Source of the DNA: Nostoc sp. UHCC 0926
Lineage (GTDB): Bacteria; Cyanobacteriota; Cyanobacteriia; Cyanobacteriales; Nostocaceae
DNA: 64,000 nucleotides
Direction: 5' to 3'
Assembly (NCBI RefSeq): GCF_028623165.1
Contig: NZ_CP117771.1
Location: forward strand, 124,001-188,000
Part shown: positions 17,238 through 25,216 of the stretch, piece by piece
Layout of the letters: each line of letters begins with the position of its first letter
Numbering within the stretch: the first letter of the stretch is position 1
Program-made: the position numbers and the translations under genes
The notes under the pieces: model-generated
The model's input: only the letters and a program-made list of their open reading frames with translations
What the model was told of the DNA's origin: nothing
The model's database searches: none

Positions 17238-17348
17238 ATGGCGGTTATCGCTCGGATGAGAAGACAAAAGTACTTGATGTACAATCTTTCCAGCAAAGTT
17301 TTTGTATCTCCCTCAACTGCACACCGCTATAGTATTACCTCTCTTTAA
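17238..17348 (+). CDS. possible small basic peptide, 36 aa
   Basis: A good ribosome-binding site (AGAGAGG, 8-10 bases upstream) precedes this short frame, MAVIARMRRQKYLMYNLSSK onward. It lies between the membrane protein and the polymerase. There is no homology that I know, and the length gives no statistical support, so it is kept only because of the spacing of the ribosome-binding site. Confidence 0.25.
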   Translation: MAVIARMRRQKYLMYNLSSKVFVSPSTAHRYSITSL

Positions 17349-17442
17349 TAGGTTTTCAAATCTTTGTATAAAACTAAATACTTTGAAGTTGCTAGATATA
17401 CAAGCTATCGCTTCTAGGTGAGAAATTCAAATTTAATTTATT

Positions 17443-19221
17443 ATGAATACAGGCTTAATAAATACAAATAATTCCAGTATTTATACTCCAGAATATACTA
17501 TCGTTTCCAATGTTTCAACTCTTAATTCTGCTCTCCAACCTCTGTTTCAGGCAGAAATTTTAGCCATAGATTGTGAAACAACAGAACTTGACCCTCTAAC
17601 TGATTCTATTAGACTGATTCAAATAGCTGCACCAAACCATCCAGTACTGCTAATTGATTTACCGGCTATTCCCAAAAGCGATCGCCCACTTTTAAAACAA
17701 CTCCTTAGTAACTCTGCTCTCAAAATTGCACATAATGCCAAGTTCGACTGGCAATTTCTCACACTCGCAGGACTTCAACCCTCTGGTCAATTCTTTGATA
17801 CCCAACTTGCTTATAAAGTTCTAACCGCAGGATTAAAAACAAGCTCATCCTTACAAAATATAACTAAAAAGCTACTACACATTCAACTAGATAAAACTCA
17901 ACAAATCAGCGATTGGTGTAAACCTCTTAAATCGGTTCAATTGCACTATGCTGCCGTAGATGCTGCCATATTACTTGACCTTTACCCAATTCTCCTCAAG
18001 AAGTTAAAACGGGCAAAGTTACTCAAAATTGCCCAACTGGAATTTCAGTGTATGCCTGTTGTAGCTCAAATGGAACTTAACGGGATGCTATTTGACTTGT
18101 CTCGATGGCAGATACTGGGTGCAAAACTAGAAGCTGAAAAAACAGATGCTTTAAGCCAACTCAAGCAACTCCGTATTGCTAGCTCTCAGATGTCATTGCT
18201 ACCAGAACTGACAGATGCAGTCAACCCGAATTCACCTCAGCAAGTTTTGGCTGCTCTACAAGCTATTGGTATCAAAATCAACTCAACTAATCAAAGTAAA
18301 TTAGTTTCTTTAGCTGCACAATATCCCATAATTCAAGCATTGCTTTCTTACCGCCGTCTATCCAAAATTATCGGCACTTTTACCGAGAAACTACCCCAGC
18401 ATATCCACCCCAAAACTGGGAGAATTCATCCCAACTATTATCAATTAGGAGCAAAATCCGGTAGATTTTCTTGCCGCAAACCACCTCTACAAAATATTCC
18501 TCGTGATCAAGCAGCTCGTAGCTGCTTCATTGCTGCCCCTGGCTATAAAATTATCAAAGCCGATTACTCCCAAATAGAACTACGAATTATGGCTCGGCTC
18601 AGTGGTGATACAAAGATGTGCCAAGTCTATCGCCAGGGGGCTGACTTACATCGATTAACAGCATCTCTAGTAACTGGAAAATATATCAATGAAGTGACTG
18701 AGGAAGACCGCAGACTAGCAAAAGCAATAAACTTTGGATTGATTTTCGGTATGGGCGCTGCCAAACTCCAAATTTACGCCCAAGTAAAATATGAGGTGGC
18801 AATGACATTAGAACAAGCAAAAGCTTTCAGAAAACGATTCTTTGAAGCTTATCCTGGAATAGCTAAGTGGCATGAAAACATCAAACGTAAATACATCCAA
18901 GGCATTAAGGAAAGTCGTACACTAGCAAATAGACGACGGAGATGGGTAAACAAGCCCCGATTATCAGAGCTATTTAATCATCCAGTACAAGGTTTAAATG
19001 CCGACATCAACAAATTAGCTATGGTAAAACTTTCAACGACCTTAGCTAAATTCAGAACAAAACTCATCTGTGTAAGACATGATGAAATTGTACTGGAATG
19101 TCCAGAGACTGAAGTTGACCAAGTTAGCCACATATTACACAATTGTATGGTTGCTGCTGCCCAAAAGTTTCTTAGCCCTATTCCAGTTGTTATAGATATT
19201 AAAATATCAAATAGCTGGTGA
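17443..19221 (+). CDS. family-A DNA polymerase with 3'-5' exonuclease domain
   Basis: 592 aa. Exonuclease motifs are present: AIDCETTELD (Exo I, about 46-55), AHNAKFDWQFL (Exo II) and HYAAVDAAI (Exo III). The polymerase part has motif A, DYSQIELRIMARLSGD; motif B, RRLAKAINFGLIFGMG; and motif C, VRHDEIVLEC, all intact. The protein is shorter than chromosomal PolA (about 930 aa) because the 5'-nuclease domain is missing and the palm/fingers are compact. Polymerases of this form occur on cyanobacterial plasmids and in some phages and would replicate or repair the element. Its start is the ATG in TTATTATGAAT. Confidence 0.92.
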   Translation: MNTGLINTNNSSIYTPEYTIVSNVSTLNSALQPLFQAEILAIDCETTELDPLTDSIRLIQIAAPNHPVLLIDLPAIPKSDRPLLKQLLSNSALKIAHNAKFDWQFLTLAGLQPSGQFFDTQLAYKVLTAGLKTSSSLQNITKKLLHIQLDKTQQISDWCKPLKSVQLHYAAVDAAILLDLYPILLKKLKRAKLLKIAQLEFQCMPVVAQMELNGMLFDLSRWQILGAKLEAEKTDALSQLKQLRIASSQMSLLPELTDAVNPNSPQQVLAALQAIGIKINSTNQSKLVSLAAQYPIIQALLSYRRLSKIIGTFTEKLPQHIHPKTGRIHPNYYQLGAKSGRFSCRKPPLQNIPRDQAARSCFIAAPGYKIIKADYSQIELRIMARLSGDTKMCQVYRQGADLHRLTASLVTGKYINEVTEEDRRLAKAINFGLIFGMGAAKLQIYAQVKYEVAMTLEQAKAFRKRFFEAYPGIAKWHENIKRKYIQGIKESRTLANRRRRWVNKPRLSELFNHPVQGLNADINKLAMVKLSTTLAKFRTKLICVRHDEIVLECPETEVDQVSHILHNCMVAAAQKFLSPIPVVIDIKISNSW

Positions 19222-19695
19222 ACTACCCCAACTTGCGGAGTCCGACTGAAGTTGGATTTGCAGTCAAGCTATTCTGAAAAGATTTGTCAAAAACTCAACT
19301 GCCCTCCTCCCCGCAAGAGCTTGTGCAAAAACGTCGTTAGAGGGCGTTTCGTTTTTGACTCGAAGCACTATCCCCACCCTATCCCAATACTGTTCAGTTA
19401 AGGACATTTATCCGTTGGGGCGGGCTGTTATTCAGCAGGGTAAGCAGGGGGAGAAAAAAGGCTTAACCCAAGCGTATTGCACCCTATCCACTATTTCTGG
19501 CTATTCCTGAATCGGTATTCTAGCCATTAAAAATAACGGAACTATTTTAACTATATCTGCTAACGCAGATTTAGAGTGAATCCAGAGTTTAAAACCCACT
19601 TAATTGGGTTTCATTTGTGTGTCTATAAACTCTGTAACTGACAAATACCTGATGTAATAAATGAGTTCATAATTTTACCTATTTGAGGTGTATTA
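19222..19695. other. intergenic region with a stem-loop
   Basis: 474 bases, no gene. It holds the 7-bp inverted repeat AAACCCA (19592-19598) / TGGGTTT (19605-19611) with a 6-base loop, which could end transcription weakly, though no T-run follows. The ribosome-binding site of the next gene (GAGGTG) lies at its right end. Confidence 0.45.
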
Positions 19696-19998
19696 ATGTC
19701 TAACCCCCGGATTTTAGGGGCAAGAGAAATTCATCTAATTTCACTCTACAGTCACTGGGAATTTGGTATGAAACCAGAAGAATTTTATGCCAAATGGGAT
19801 GTGAGTTATGAACAAATTGCCCTAATATGCTGTCGTTCCGATTCTACAGTCAGAGGTTGGTTTAAGCAAGGTAAGTTTAGACGCTATCCTCAGCGTAATG
19901 ATTTACGACATTTAGCATTCATGGACTTTTTACTGGAACATTTTGAAGAAGTTCCCGAACAACTTTGGCAATTGCTATGTCTGACTCATTCGCCTTGA
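19696..19998 (+). CDS. small helix-turn-helix DNA-binding protein, 100 aa
   Basis: Residues 33-66 (YAKWDVSYEQIALICCRSDSTVRGWFKQGKFRR) read as a helix-turn-helix: an IALICCRSDSTVRGWF core typical of recognition helices, followed by basic residues. The remaining C-terminus (FMDFLLEHFEEVPEQLWQLL) is amphipathic and could dimerise. It resembles small plasmid or phage regulators, though no family is recognised. The ATG is preceded by GAGGTG at a good distance. Confidence 0.6.
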   Translation: MSNPRILGAREIHLISLYSHWEFGMKPEEFYAKWDVSYEQIALICCRSDSTVRGWFKQGKFRRYPQRNDLRHLAFMDFLLEHFEEVPEQLWQLLCLTHSP

Positions 19999-20275
19999 TC
20001 TCAATAACATTTTTATTCTACATATAGCAATCGGTTTGATTACTGAAAGGTTTTTAAAACAAAAACTTTGCCCTGCAAGGTTTTCAGACTCAGTACACAA
20101 TATTTCATTCCAGTCGAAACGCTATATATCTGTCCAATAAATCTAACGCACGAATAATTCTAATTGTCAATATCAATCTGACCTGTCTTTGAGTATACCT
20201 CTTCGTTTAAGGTAAATATTGGCGATTTTAAAGCACATAACATGGTTATTTTACAGCATTTTTAAGGGGTAGAAT

Positions 20276-20440
20276 ATGACTTATTCTGAGCAATTAAAAC
20301 CGTGGTGTATTGTCCGTGATATTCCCAATCAAGAAAATATTGTTGTGACAAGATTTCGCCGACGTGATGATGCTGTTGCTTATCTGCAAGTGTTGAAGCA
20401 GTCAGGCAGAAATATTGCTTTTAAAATCCTTTTTAAGTAA
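20276..20440 (+). CDS. small conserved-looking basic protein, 54 aa
   Basis: A strong ribosome-binding site (AAGGGG) lies 9 bases before the ATG. The product begins MTYSEQLKPWCIVRDIPNQE, continues VVTRFRRRDDAVAYLQVLKQ and ends in FKILFK. Small proteins of this pattern (KPWCIVR, ARFRRR, AYLQVL) are familiar in Nostoc. Function unknown; it is probably a single alpha/beta unit. Position between the HTH gene and the HNH endonuclease gene. Confidence 0.6.
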   Translation: MTYSEQLKPWCIVRDIPNQENIVVTRFRRRDDAVAYLQVLKQSGRNIAFKILFK

Positions 20441-20775
20441 GGCTCAAAATATCAATATTCCACGGGAAAATGAAGTTTTGAATGGTTCCTTTTGAGAAGA
20501 TTTTAAAATAGTAAAATTACTAAAATACTTTGAACTCAAAGTGGGTGAAAGCAAGGCAAGCGGTGTTACCGAGTAGGAATTATTGAGCATGATTCCCCAG
20601 TCCGTAGGCGTAGCCTGCCTGCGCCTATCTTAAAGGATATTTTGAAGTACTCACCGAGTGCGTAGACGCAAAGCGGCTTGTCGCAGACACGCTTCACTAC
20701 TCAAATGGATGAAGCATTAGAACCGACCCTTCTCACAACTATCTACTATTGATTTGTCTTAAACCACTGGCTTTT
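20441..20775. other. repeat-bearing intergenic region
   Basis: 335 bases without a gene. Two short GC-rich dispersed repeats stand out from the AT-rich surroundings: around 20600-20628 (GTAGGCGTAGCCTGCCTGCG) and 20658-20695 (GCGTAGACGCAAAGCGGC followed by TTGTCGCAGACACGC). Both are of the Nostoc interspersed type. Confidence 0.5.
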
Positions 20776-21075
20776 CTACCACAAAGATAGTTGTCCTGGT
20801 GATACATTTCCCCGTCTGCGCGTATGGAACAGCATATGACAGCCACTGCATAAAGCCGCGAGATTTTCTGCTCGGTTGTCCTCGGGCGTATAATTTCGGT
20901 GGTGAACCACTAACGTTTTAATGCTGCGTTCTCTACGATTTAACCCATCTCTTTTATCAGTTGGACGTAAGCATTGCATACCGCAGCGCGTGCATTTCCA
21001 GTCTGATTTGGATTTGACCTCAAGTGCGATATTATCCCAGTTTGAAGAATAGCGACTGCGGTTTTTACCAGTCAT
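20776..21075 (-). CDS. HNH endonuclease, 99 aa
   Basis: Residues in the order of an HNH nuclease are present: CTRCGMQC (zinc Cys pair), LVVHHRNY (catalytic His-His), NRAENLAALCSGCH (Asn and second zinc Cys pair) and the final His. The protein is a minimal, stand-alone HNH of about 100 aa, likely a nicking or cutting enzyme of the element. The C-terminus reads GQLSLW, a close match to the beta-clamp consensus QL(S/D)LF, which would tether it to replicating DNA. It lies upstream of unrelated minus-strand genes with no overlap. Confidence 0.85.
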   Translation of the reverse strand: MTGKNRSRYSSNWDNIALEVKSKSDWKCTRCGMQCLRPTDKRDGLNRRERSIKTLVVHHRNYTPEDNRAENLAALCSGCHMLFHTRRRGNVSPGQLSLW

Positions 21076-21145
21076 TAATCAGTTCCTTTTGGGTTGTAGA
21101 AAACTAATTTTGATTGAATTTGACGCGATATTATTGTGATTATAT

Positions 21146-21685
21146 TTACGCAGAAAGTTTTCCGGAAAAATTCACCTGTGACATAACTTGTGTGCGTATT
21201 GAATTAGCAGCCTTCTCTGCAATTTCTTCTCTATCAGCATCAGTAAGAACTACTGCAAGTAGCGATTTAAGAGCTTCGCGGTTAGATATAAACTCCTCAC
21301 CGTATAAATCATCTTGTAACAAAGTAGCTTCCAAGTGAGGTATTAACTCAGACGTAGGAGATAGCAACCGCTCTTTAATACGTGTCCTTGCAGTTTCTGT
21401 CGCAGAAGTTGTACCTATACCTAAATCCCATGTTTCAATTATTAGCCTGACTTCGCGGTTGAGAGATACACGCAGCGTTGATAGGCGACCAAATAAAGGA
21501 AGGTTGAGCATTAAAGGTGGTAATGCATTACCCCAATCCAAACCAGCGCCAATCGTGCAATTTGCTTCATCTTCGATGCAAACAGCCTCTTCGAGCCATC
21601 CTTCACCAAAAAGTAAATCTATAGCTTCTTGGGTTGTTATTGACTCGTTTGCCTCAGAATTATCCTTTTGCTGTTGATGATTCAT
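21146..21685 (-). CDS. hypothetical protein, 179 aa
   Basis: Acidic soluble protein with no recognised family. Residues 15-90 form a globular part (AIDLLFGEGWLEEAVCIEDEANCTIG, LPPLMLNLPLFGRLSTLRVSLN), and the C-terminus is helical (DREEIAEKAANSIRTQVM). It is followed by the 70-base gap before the HNH gene and preceded by the GNAT gene 22 bases upstream, so a three-gene minus-strand operon with the genes up to 22.7 kb is likely. Confidence 0.6.
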   Translation of the reverse strand: MNHQQQKDNSEANESITTQEAIDLLFGEGWLEEAVCIEDEANCTIGAGLDWGNALPPLMLNLPLFGRLSTLRVSLNREVRLIIETWDLGIGTTSATETARTRIKERLLSPTSELIPHLEATLLQDDLYGEEFISNREALKSLLAVVLTDADREEIAEKAANSIRTQVMSQVNFSGKLSA

Positions 21686-21707
21686 AAAATTTTACCCGGA
21701 TCAGACC

Positions 21708-22256
21708 TTATCTTCGTCTCAATACACCATACTCAAAGTAAACTAAATTATCATATTCTTCTTCAGATCCGCAGTTCAACATGTTTTGTTTTTCGTAAAA
21801 TCCTTCAGACCTTGGTAAGGAATGCAACCCAATTCTACCTTCATACCCAAGCTCAACACTTCTAATTCTTGCGAAATTTAATAGTGCTTGACCAACACCT
21901 TTGAATTGAGGCGGGCGTTGAATCTCGATTCGGTTAGTAGGGGCAGTGGCAATGCCATCAACATAAACTAGCCTCTTACCAATATTTAACCGAGAACCAT
22001 GCATTTGTGTTTCTATTATCATTAATCCTTGAGTTTTGTTTTCGCACTCAATTGCATAACCTTCAAGATTTTCTTGATTGTCAATATATCTTAATTTGAA
22101 TATCCAGTCCCAGTATTTATCTGATTGACTAAATAACCTTAAGCTTTCTACCCAATCATTGACATAATCATCAACATGTCTTTGGACTAAATCTACCAAA
22201 TAGGCTTCAACAGATGTATTGTCAATACCCCTTTTTAACTCGATTTTTCGCTGCAC
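21708..22256 (-). CDS. GNAT-type N-acetyltransferase
   Basis: 182 aa with the acetyl-CoA site FKGVGQALLNFA (Q/R-x-x-G-x-G/A type) near residue 118-130, preceded by the strands DGIATAPTNR and followed by GRIGLHSLPRSEGFYEKQNM, the typical last strand and helix of the GNAT fold where the FYEK Tyr sits near the acceptor. The acceptor is unknown. Next to two unrecognised genes; it could modify a toxin or a small molecule but no evidence favours either. Confidence 0.7.
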   Translation of the reverse strand: MQRKIELKRGIDNTSVEAYLVDLVQRHVDDYVNDWVESLRLFSQSDKYWDWIFKLRYIDNQENLEGYAIECENKTQGLMIIETQMHGSRLNIGKRLVYVDGIATAPTNRIEIQRPPQFKGVGQALLNFARIRSVELGYEGRIGLHSLPRSEGFYEKQNMLNCGSEEEYDNLVYFEYGVLRRR

Positions 22257-22283
22257 CTAAAGCTCCTAATTGTCAACTGATTA

Positions 22284-22718
22284 TTAAAGCTTGTGACTGC
22301 TATTTGACTGGTAGATAAAAGAGTAAATGTGAATGCGTATATCAATAGCTTTATGCCAACCAGCAAGCACAGCATCATCTGAAATGTCTCCAATAACTAC
22401 CAAACCATCTTCTTTATCCATATAGTAAGGTAAAGGTTCAGCGCTCAACCAACCATAAACAATGGCTTCTTGGTCTCGCTCAAAAATTGAAACTTCTAAA
22501 CTTTGCTCATATCTTAAGTAGTAGTAAGGTAAATAGCAGGCTGGATACTCTCTTAGAGATTCACGATTAACTGTGTATGATTGCCAACGCAGTTGCTCTC
22601 CCTTGATTTCTTTATGATTAGCTTCTAGCCAATCATAAAGCTTTTTAGCTTGCCGCAATGCGTGGTCTTTGCCTGCAAAAACAACGCTGGGAAGAAAAAT
22701 ATCGCCGTCAAAATGCAC
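22284..22718 (-). CDS. hypothetical protein, 144 aa, probably N-truncated by a TGA
   Basis: The only start for this frame is a GTG at 22718. Upstream the same frame stays open through FEVAV to a TGA at 22731-22733 and, beyond it, to an ATG at 22802 (MTELYKAGIIEVTEAEDEDED). The joined protein of about 172 aa would read through one nonsense codon at a position where Trp (TGG) is a likely ancestor. The C-terminal part (SLREYPACYLPYYYLRYEQSLEV) is unrecognised. The upstream piece includes a GAAGAT microsatellite (22734-22757) prone to slippage. It may be a recent pseudogene or use the GTG start. Confidence 0.5.
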   Translation of the reverse strand: MHFDGDIFLPSVVFAGKDHALRQAKKLYDWLEANHKEIKGEQLRWQSYTVNRESLREYPACYLPYYYLRYEQSLEVSIFERDQEAIVYGWLSAEPLPYYMDKEDGLVVIGDISDDAVLAGWHKAIDIRIHIYSFIYQSNSSHKL

Positions 22719-22802
22719 CGCAACTTCAAATCAATCTTCATCTTCATCTTCATCTTCTGCTTCTGTTACCTCAATGATTCCAGCCTTATATAGTTCGGTC
22801 AT

Positions 22803-23334
22803 TTACCTACATTGCTTCGTCAAATGTACCCCTACATGATTCAAATTTTAGCTTTCAGTTACAGAATAATCAGAACACTCTGTTGGTTCTAGTACAGCAC
22901 AGGGAAAGTAAATCACCCATTTCAAATCAATGAAACGCTTACGCTGTATTCATTTTTAATTCCGCCTTGCGGTACTAGTCCCTTGTCTGGAATCCAGGAT
23001 CGGTAACTTTTGTTTGTGTAGACAAGCCAGCGCCGTGGGCGAGTTTCCCACGCCAGTCCGCACAACGGGGGGGAATCCCCGCAAGCGGCGGGCTCGACTT
23101 GTTCGCGCAGCGTCTCCGATAGAAGAGGCGACTGGCGTGCGGTTTTTAACCGCCTTTTTAAGGTTAAGTGGATACCAATGAGCATCGCTGTGTCAATACC
23201 ATGTGTTGCATCCAAATAAGAACTGCTATAGTTTCTGCTTTTTGCAACGCAATCAAAAACTCTGCGTCATTTTTTAGTACTGCCCTGTTAAACAAGTGAA
23301 CACCTTCAAACCTTGATACTCAGGCAGTTAAATT
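22803..23334. repeat. intergenic cluster of dispersed GC-rich repeats
   Basis: 532 bases without a convincing gene. The part 22975-23150 is much richer in GC than its surroundings and holds fragments of several Nostoc-type repeats: GCGTGGGAAACTCGCCCACG (as reverse complement, near 23035-23055), CCCGCAAGCGGCGGGC (near 23078-23094) with a clear hairpin, and CGCGCAGCGTCTCC (near 23105). A 97 aa minus-strand frame across it is composed of these repeats and is not a gene. Confidence 0.6.
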
Positions 23335-23598
23335 ATGGCTAATATGTCTCCAGCCTCTAGGCGTAGCAAGAGACACCAATTATTACAAATGTATGGAAAC
23401 CGTTGTTGCTGGTGTAGCAAGCAAATGACCAAATTTGAAAGAACCATTGAACACTTAGTTCCCAAGAGTCTGGGCGGCTCTAATAGTCTCTCGAATTTGC
23501 GTTTGGCTTGTTTCACTTGCAATAATTCCCGTGGGAACAGTCTATTACCTCCACAAATTAGAAATATTTTTGAACTTACAAATAGAACTTATGAATAG
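23335..23598 (+). CDS. HNH endonuclease, 87 aa
   Basis: CCWCSKQM (zinc Cys pair), RTIEHLVPKSLGGSNSLSNLRLACFTCNNSRGN: the H of EHLVP, the N of SNLRLAC and the Cys-x-x-Cys plus Asn-Asn-Ser-Arg give a complete HNH signature in a stand-alone protein. It differs from the 20776-21075 HNH in spacing and is not a copy of it. Target unknown. The ATG at 23335 gives MANMSPASRR; the next ATG lies three codons on. Confidence 0.85.
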   Translation: MANMSPASRRSKRHQLLQMYGNRCCWCSKQMTKFERTIEHLVPKSLGGSNSLSNLRLACFTCNNSRGNSLLPPQIRNIFELTNRTYE

Positions 23599-23715
23599 CA
23601 TTTAGTTGAATTTTATCAAAAGATGCTTCCGATAAATTCTGGATATCGTTGGTGTAAGCATCTGCCTAAATGAGATAATGTCTATCATCAAAACCACACC
23701 TTTGAAAAAAATGGC

Positions 23716-24411
23716 ATGGATGATTTAGATCAACGGTTGAATACCTTAATTACAGAGGTACGTCAACAACCACCTAACAGCATAAAATGGCGATTTGCCA
23801 TGAATCGGTTACTACTAGAAATTCAGCAACTCCCAGGATTAGCCAAATCTTCTCATCCAGACTATCCAGCAGCCCTAAACCGTACTTTAGAGTATATCAG
23901 CCTTAATCTTGTCAAATTTGATCTGAATTCTCCCTCAGTTTCCGAAAGCTTTTTGAAGTGGATCAATAGCTACCTTGGTTGGCGAATTAGAGATTTGTAC
24001 TCTCCTGATAAAGATGCTCCACTCAGTTTAGATGCTCCCATATCCTCAGACTTTGGGGAAATAACTCTGCTCGATAAGTTACCCAATTTTACTTTGAGTG
24101 GTTTGGATGGTCTAATTGAAAATTCTCAACGGGAAACTACTCAACGGATTGGTCTAGAATTAGAGCTTTACATTGAGCAAGATCCCGAAGGTAAGCTCAA
24201 AAATAGTTATTCTGGTTCTTCTGTTCAATGTAATTGTCAATTCCTCAGCCAGAGACGTGTACTCAAAGAACCACCTGACAAAATTGCAGATATAGCACGA
24301 GAGTTGAGCATTCCTTATACAACCGTCAATTCGCATTGGAAGAGAAAATGCGAACCAATACTTCAAAAAATTGCCGCAGATTTGGGATATAAAAAGGAGC
24401 AATCGTTATGA
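23716..24411 (+). CDS. sigma-70-like factor of the DUF1822/CHAT cassette
   Basis: 231 aa. It has the layout I know for cyanobacterial sigma-like proteins beside DUF1822 genes: an N-terminal helical part (SEVRQQPPNSIKWRFAMNRLLL-like), ISLNLVKFD, LKWINSYLGWRIRDLY in place of sigma region 2, a DAPLSLDAPISSDFGE linker, and an HTH near the C-terminus (IADIARELSIPYTTVNSHWKRKC). The NCQFLSQRR stretch with its conserved Cys is typical of this subgroup. It presumably controls the next two genes, with which it is co-transcribed (4-base overlap with DUF1822). Confidence 0.75.
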   Translation: MDDLDQRLNTLITEVRQQPPNSIKWRFAMNRLLLEIQQLPGLAKSSHPDYPAALNRTLEYISLNLVKFDLNSPSVSESFLKWINSYLGWRIRDLYSPDKDAPLSLDAPISSDFGEITLLDKLPNFTLSGLDGLIENSQRETTQRIGLELELYIEQDPEGKLKNSYSGSSVQCNCQFLSQRRVLKEPPDKIADIARELSIPYTTVNSHWKRKCEPILQKIAADLGYKKEQSL

Positions 24412-25166
24412 ACAGCACAACTTCCCCCTTGTTAATGGTTCCGCTAGATTTAGAAATTCATTCTAGAGCAAGACATTTAGCCGCTCAACAAAGCACAGTA
24501 GAAAAAGGTAAGCGAGTTTATTTGAATGCGTTAGCAGTTTACGCAGTCCATAGCTATTTAAAATGGTTGCAAATACCAACAAATTTTAATTCATCAGATT
24601 CTTGGAATCCAGTTAAAGTAGCTTTATTAAATGTAGCTGATTTGGTAATTCCAAATGTGGGGACATTAGAATGCAGTCCAGTTTTACCCCAAGAAACTGT
24701 CATTTTATTACCAGATACTATAGAAAATAGGATTGGCTATGTAGCTATACAGTTTCAGGAAAGCCTAGATTCAGTGCAGCTATTGGGATTTACACCAGCC
24801 GTTAATGAAGTGAATCCGCCTGCACAGATAGCAGTGTCAGAACTCCAGCCGATTGAGTCTCTCCTACAGCAAATTACTCGTCTTGAAGTTGCGATCGCTT
24901 TTCTGCAAACTGATGACTCGGTGGCAGTACAAGTACGTTCTGTATTAGACAACAAACCTTTATCAGAGATTGTGGCACAGTTTGAGCTTCTTTACCGAAC
25001 TGGCGATGAATTTGAGTGGCGCTACGCCGGAGGGGAAATATTAGCTGGAGATACTCGCGCTGTTGGTGCTACTCGTGAAACAATTCAGCAAGATGATAGC
25101 GAATTACAAGATTTAGCCGAAATGCTATTGGAGAAATTAGCAGAAATTTGGGGAGATGTTGCGTAG
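24408..25166 (+). CDS. DUF1822 family protein
   Basis: 252 aa with the familiar DUF1822 start (LMVPLDLEIHSRARHLAAQQ, KGKRVYLNALAVYAVHSYLKWLQI) and a strand-rich centre including a YVAIQF block. Function unknown; the family is nearly restricted to cyanobacteria and usually sits between the sigma-like gene and CHAT or CHASE2 genes. The start ATG overlaps the sigma-like stop as ATGA. A GC-rich patch at 25018-25034 (GCGCTACGCCGGAGG) resembles a dispersed repeat placed in frame. The CHAT-TPR gene begins 50 bases after its stop. Confidence 0.85.
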   Translation: MNSTTSPLLMVPLDLEIHSRARHLAAQQSTVEKGKRVYLNALAVYAVHSYLKWLQIPTNFNSSDSWNPVKVALLNVADLVIPNVGTLECSPVLPQETVILLPDTIENRIGYVAIQFQESLDSVQLLGFTPAVNEVNPPAQIAVSELQPIESLLQQITRLEVAIAFLQTDDSVAVQVRSVLDNKPLSEIVAQFELLYRTGDEFEWRYAGGEILAGDTRAVGATRETIQQDDSELQDLAEMLLEKLAEIWGDVA

Positions 25167-25216
25167 TTTGAGCAGTTGGGAATGATGTATATAACCACCT
25201 AAAACATCCAATTGTC

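Noticed and set aside
22734-22757. Tandem CTTCAT units as a possible CRISPR or iteron array
   Set aside because: A simple microsatellite encoding Glu-Asp; no spacers.
22922-23215. 97 aa minus-strand reading frame
   Set aside because: It consists of dispersed GC-rich repeats with no protein-like pattern and no ribosome-binding site.
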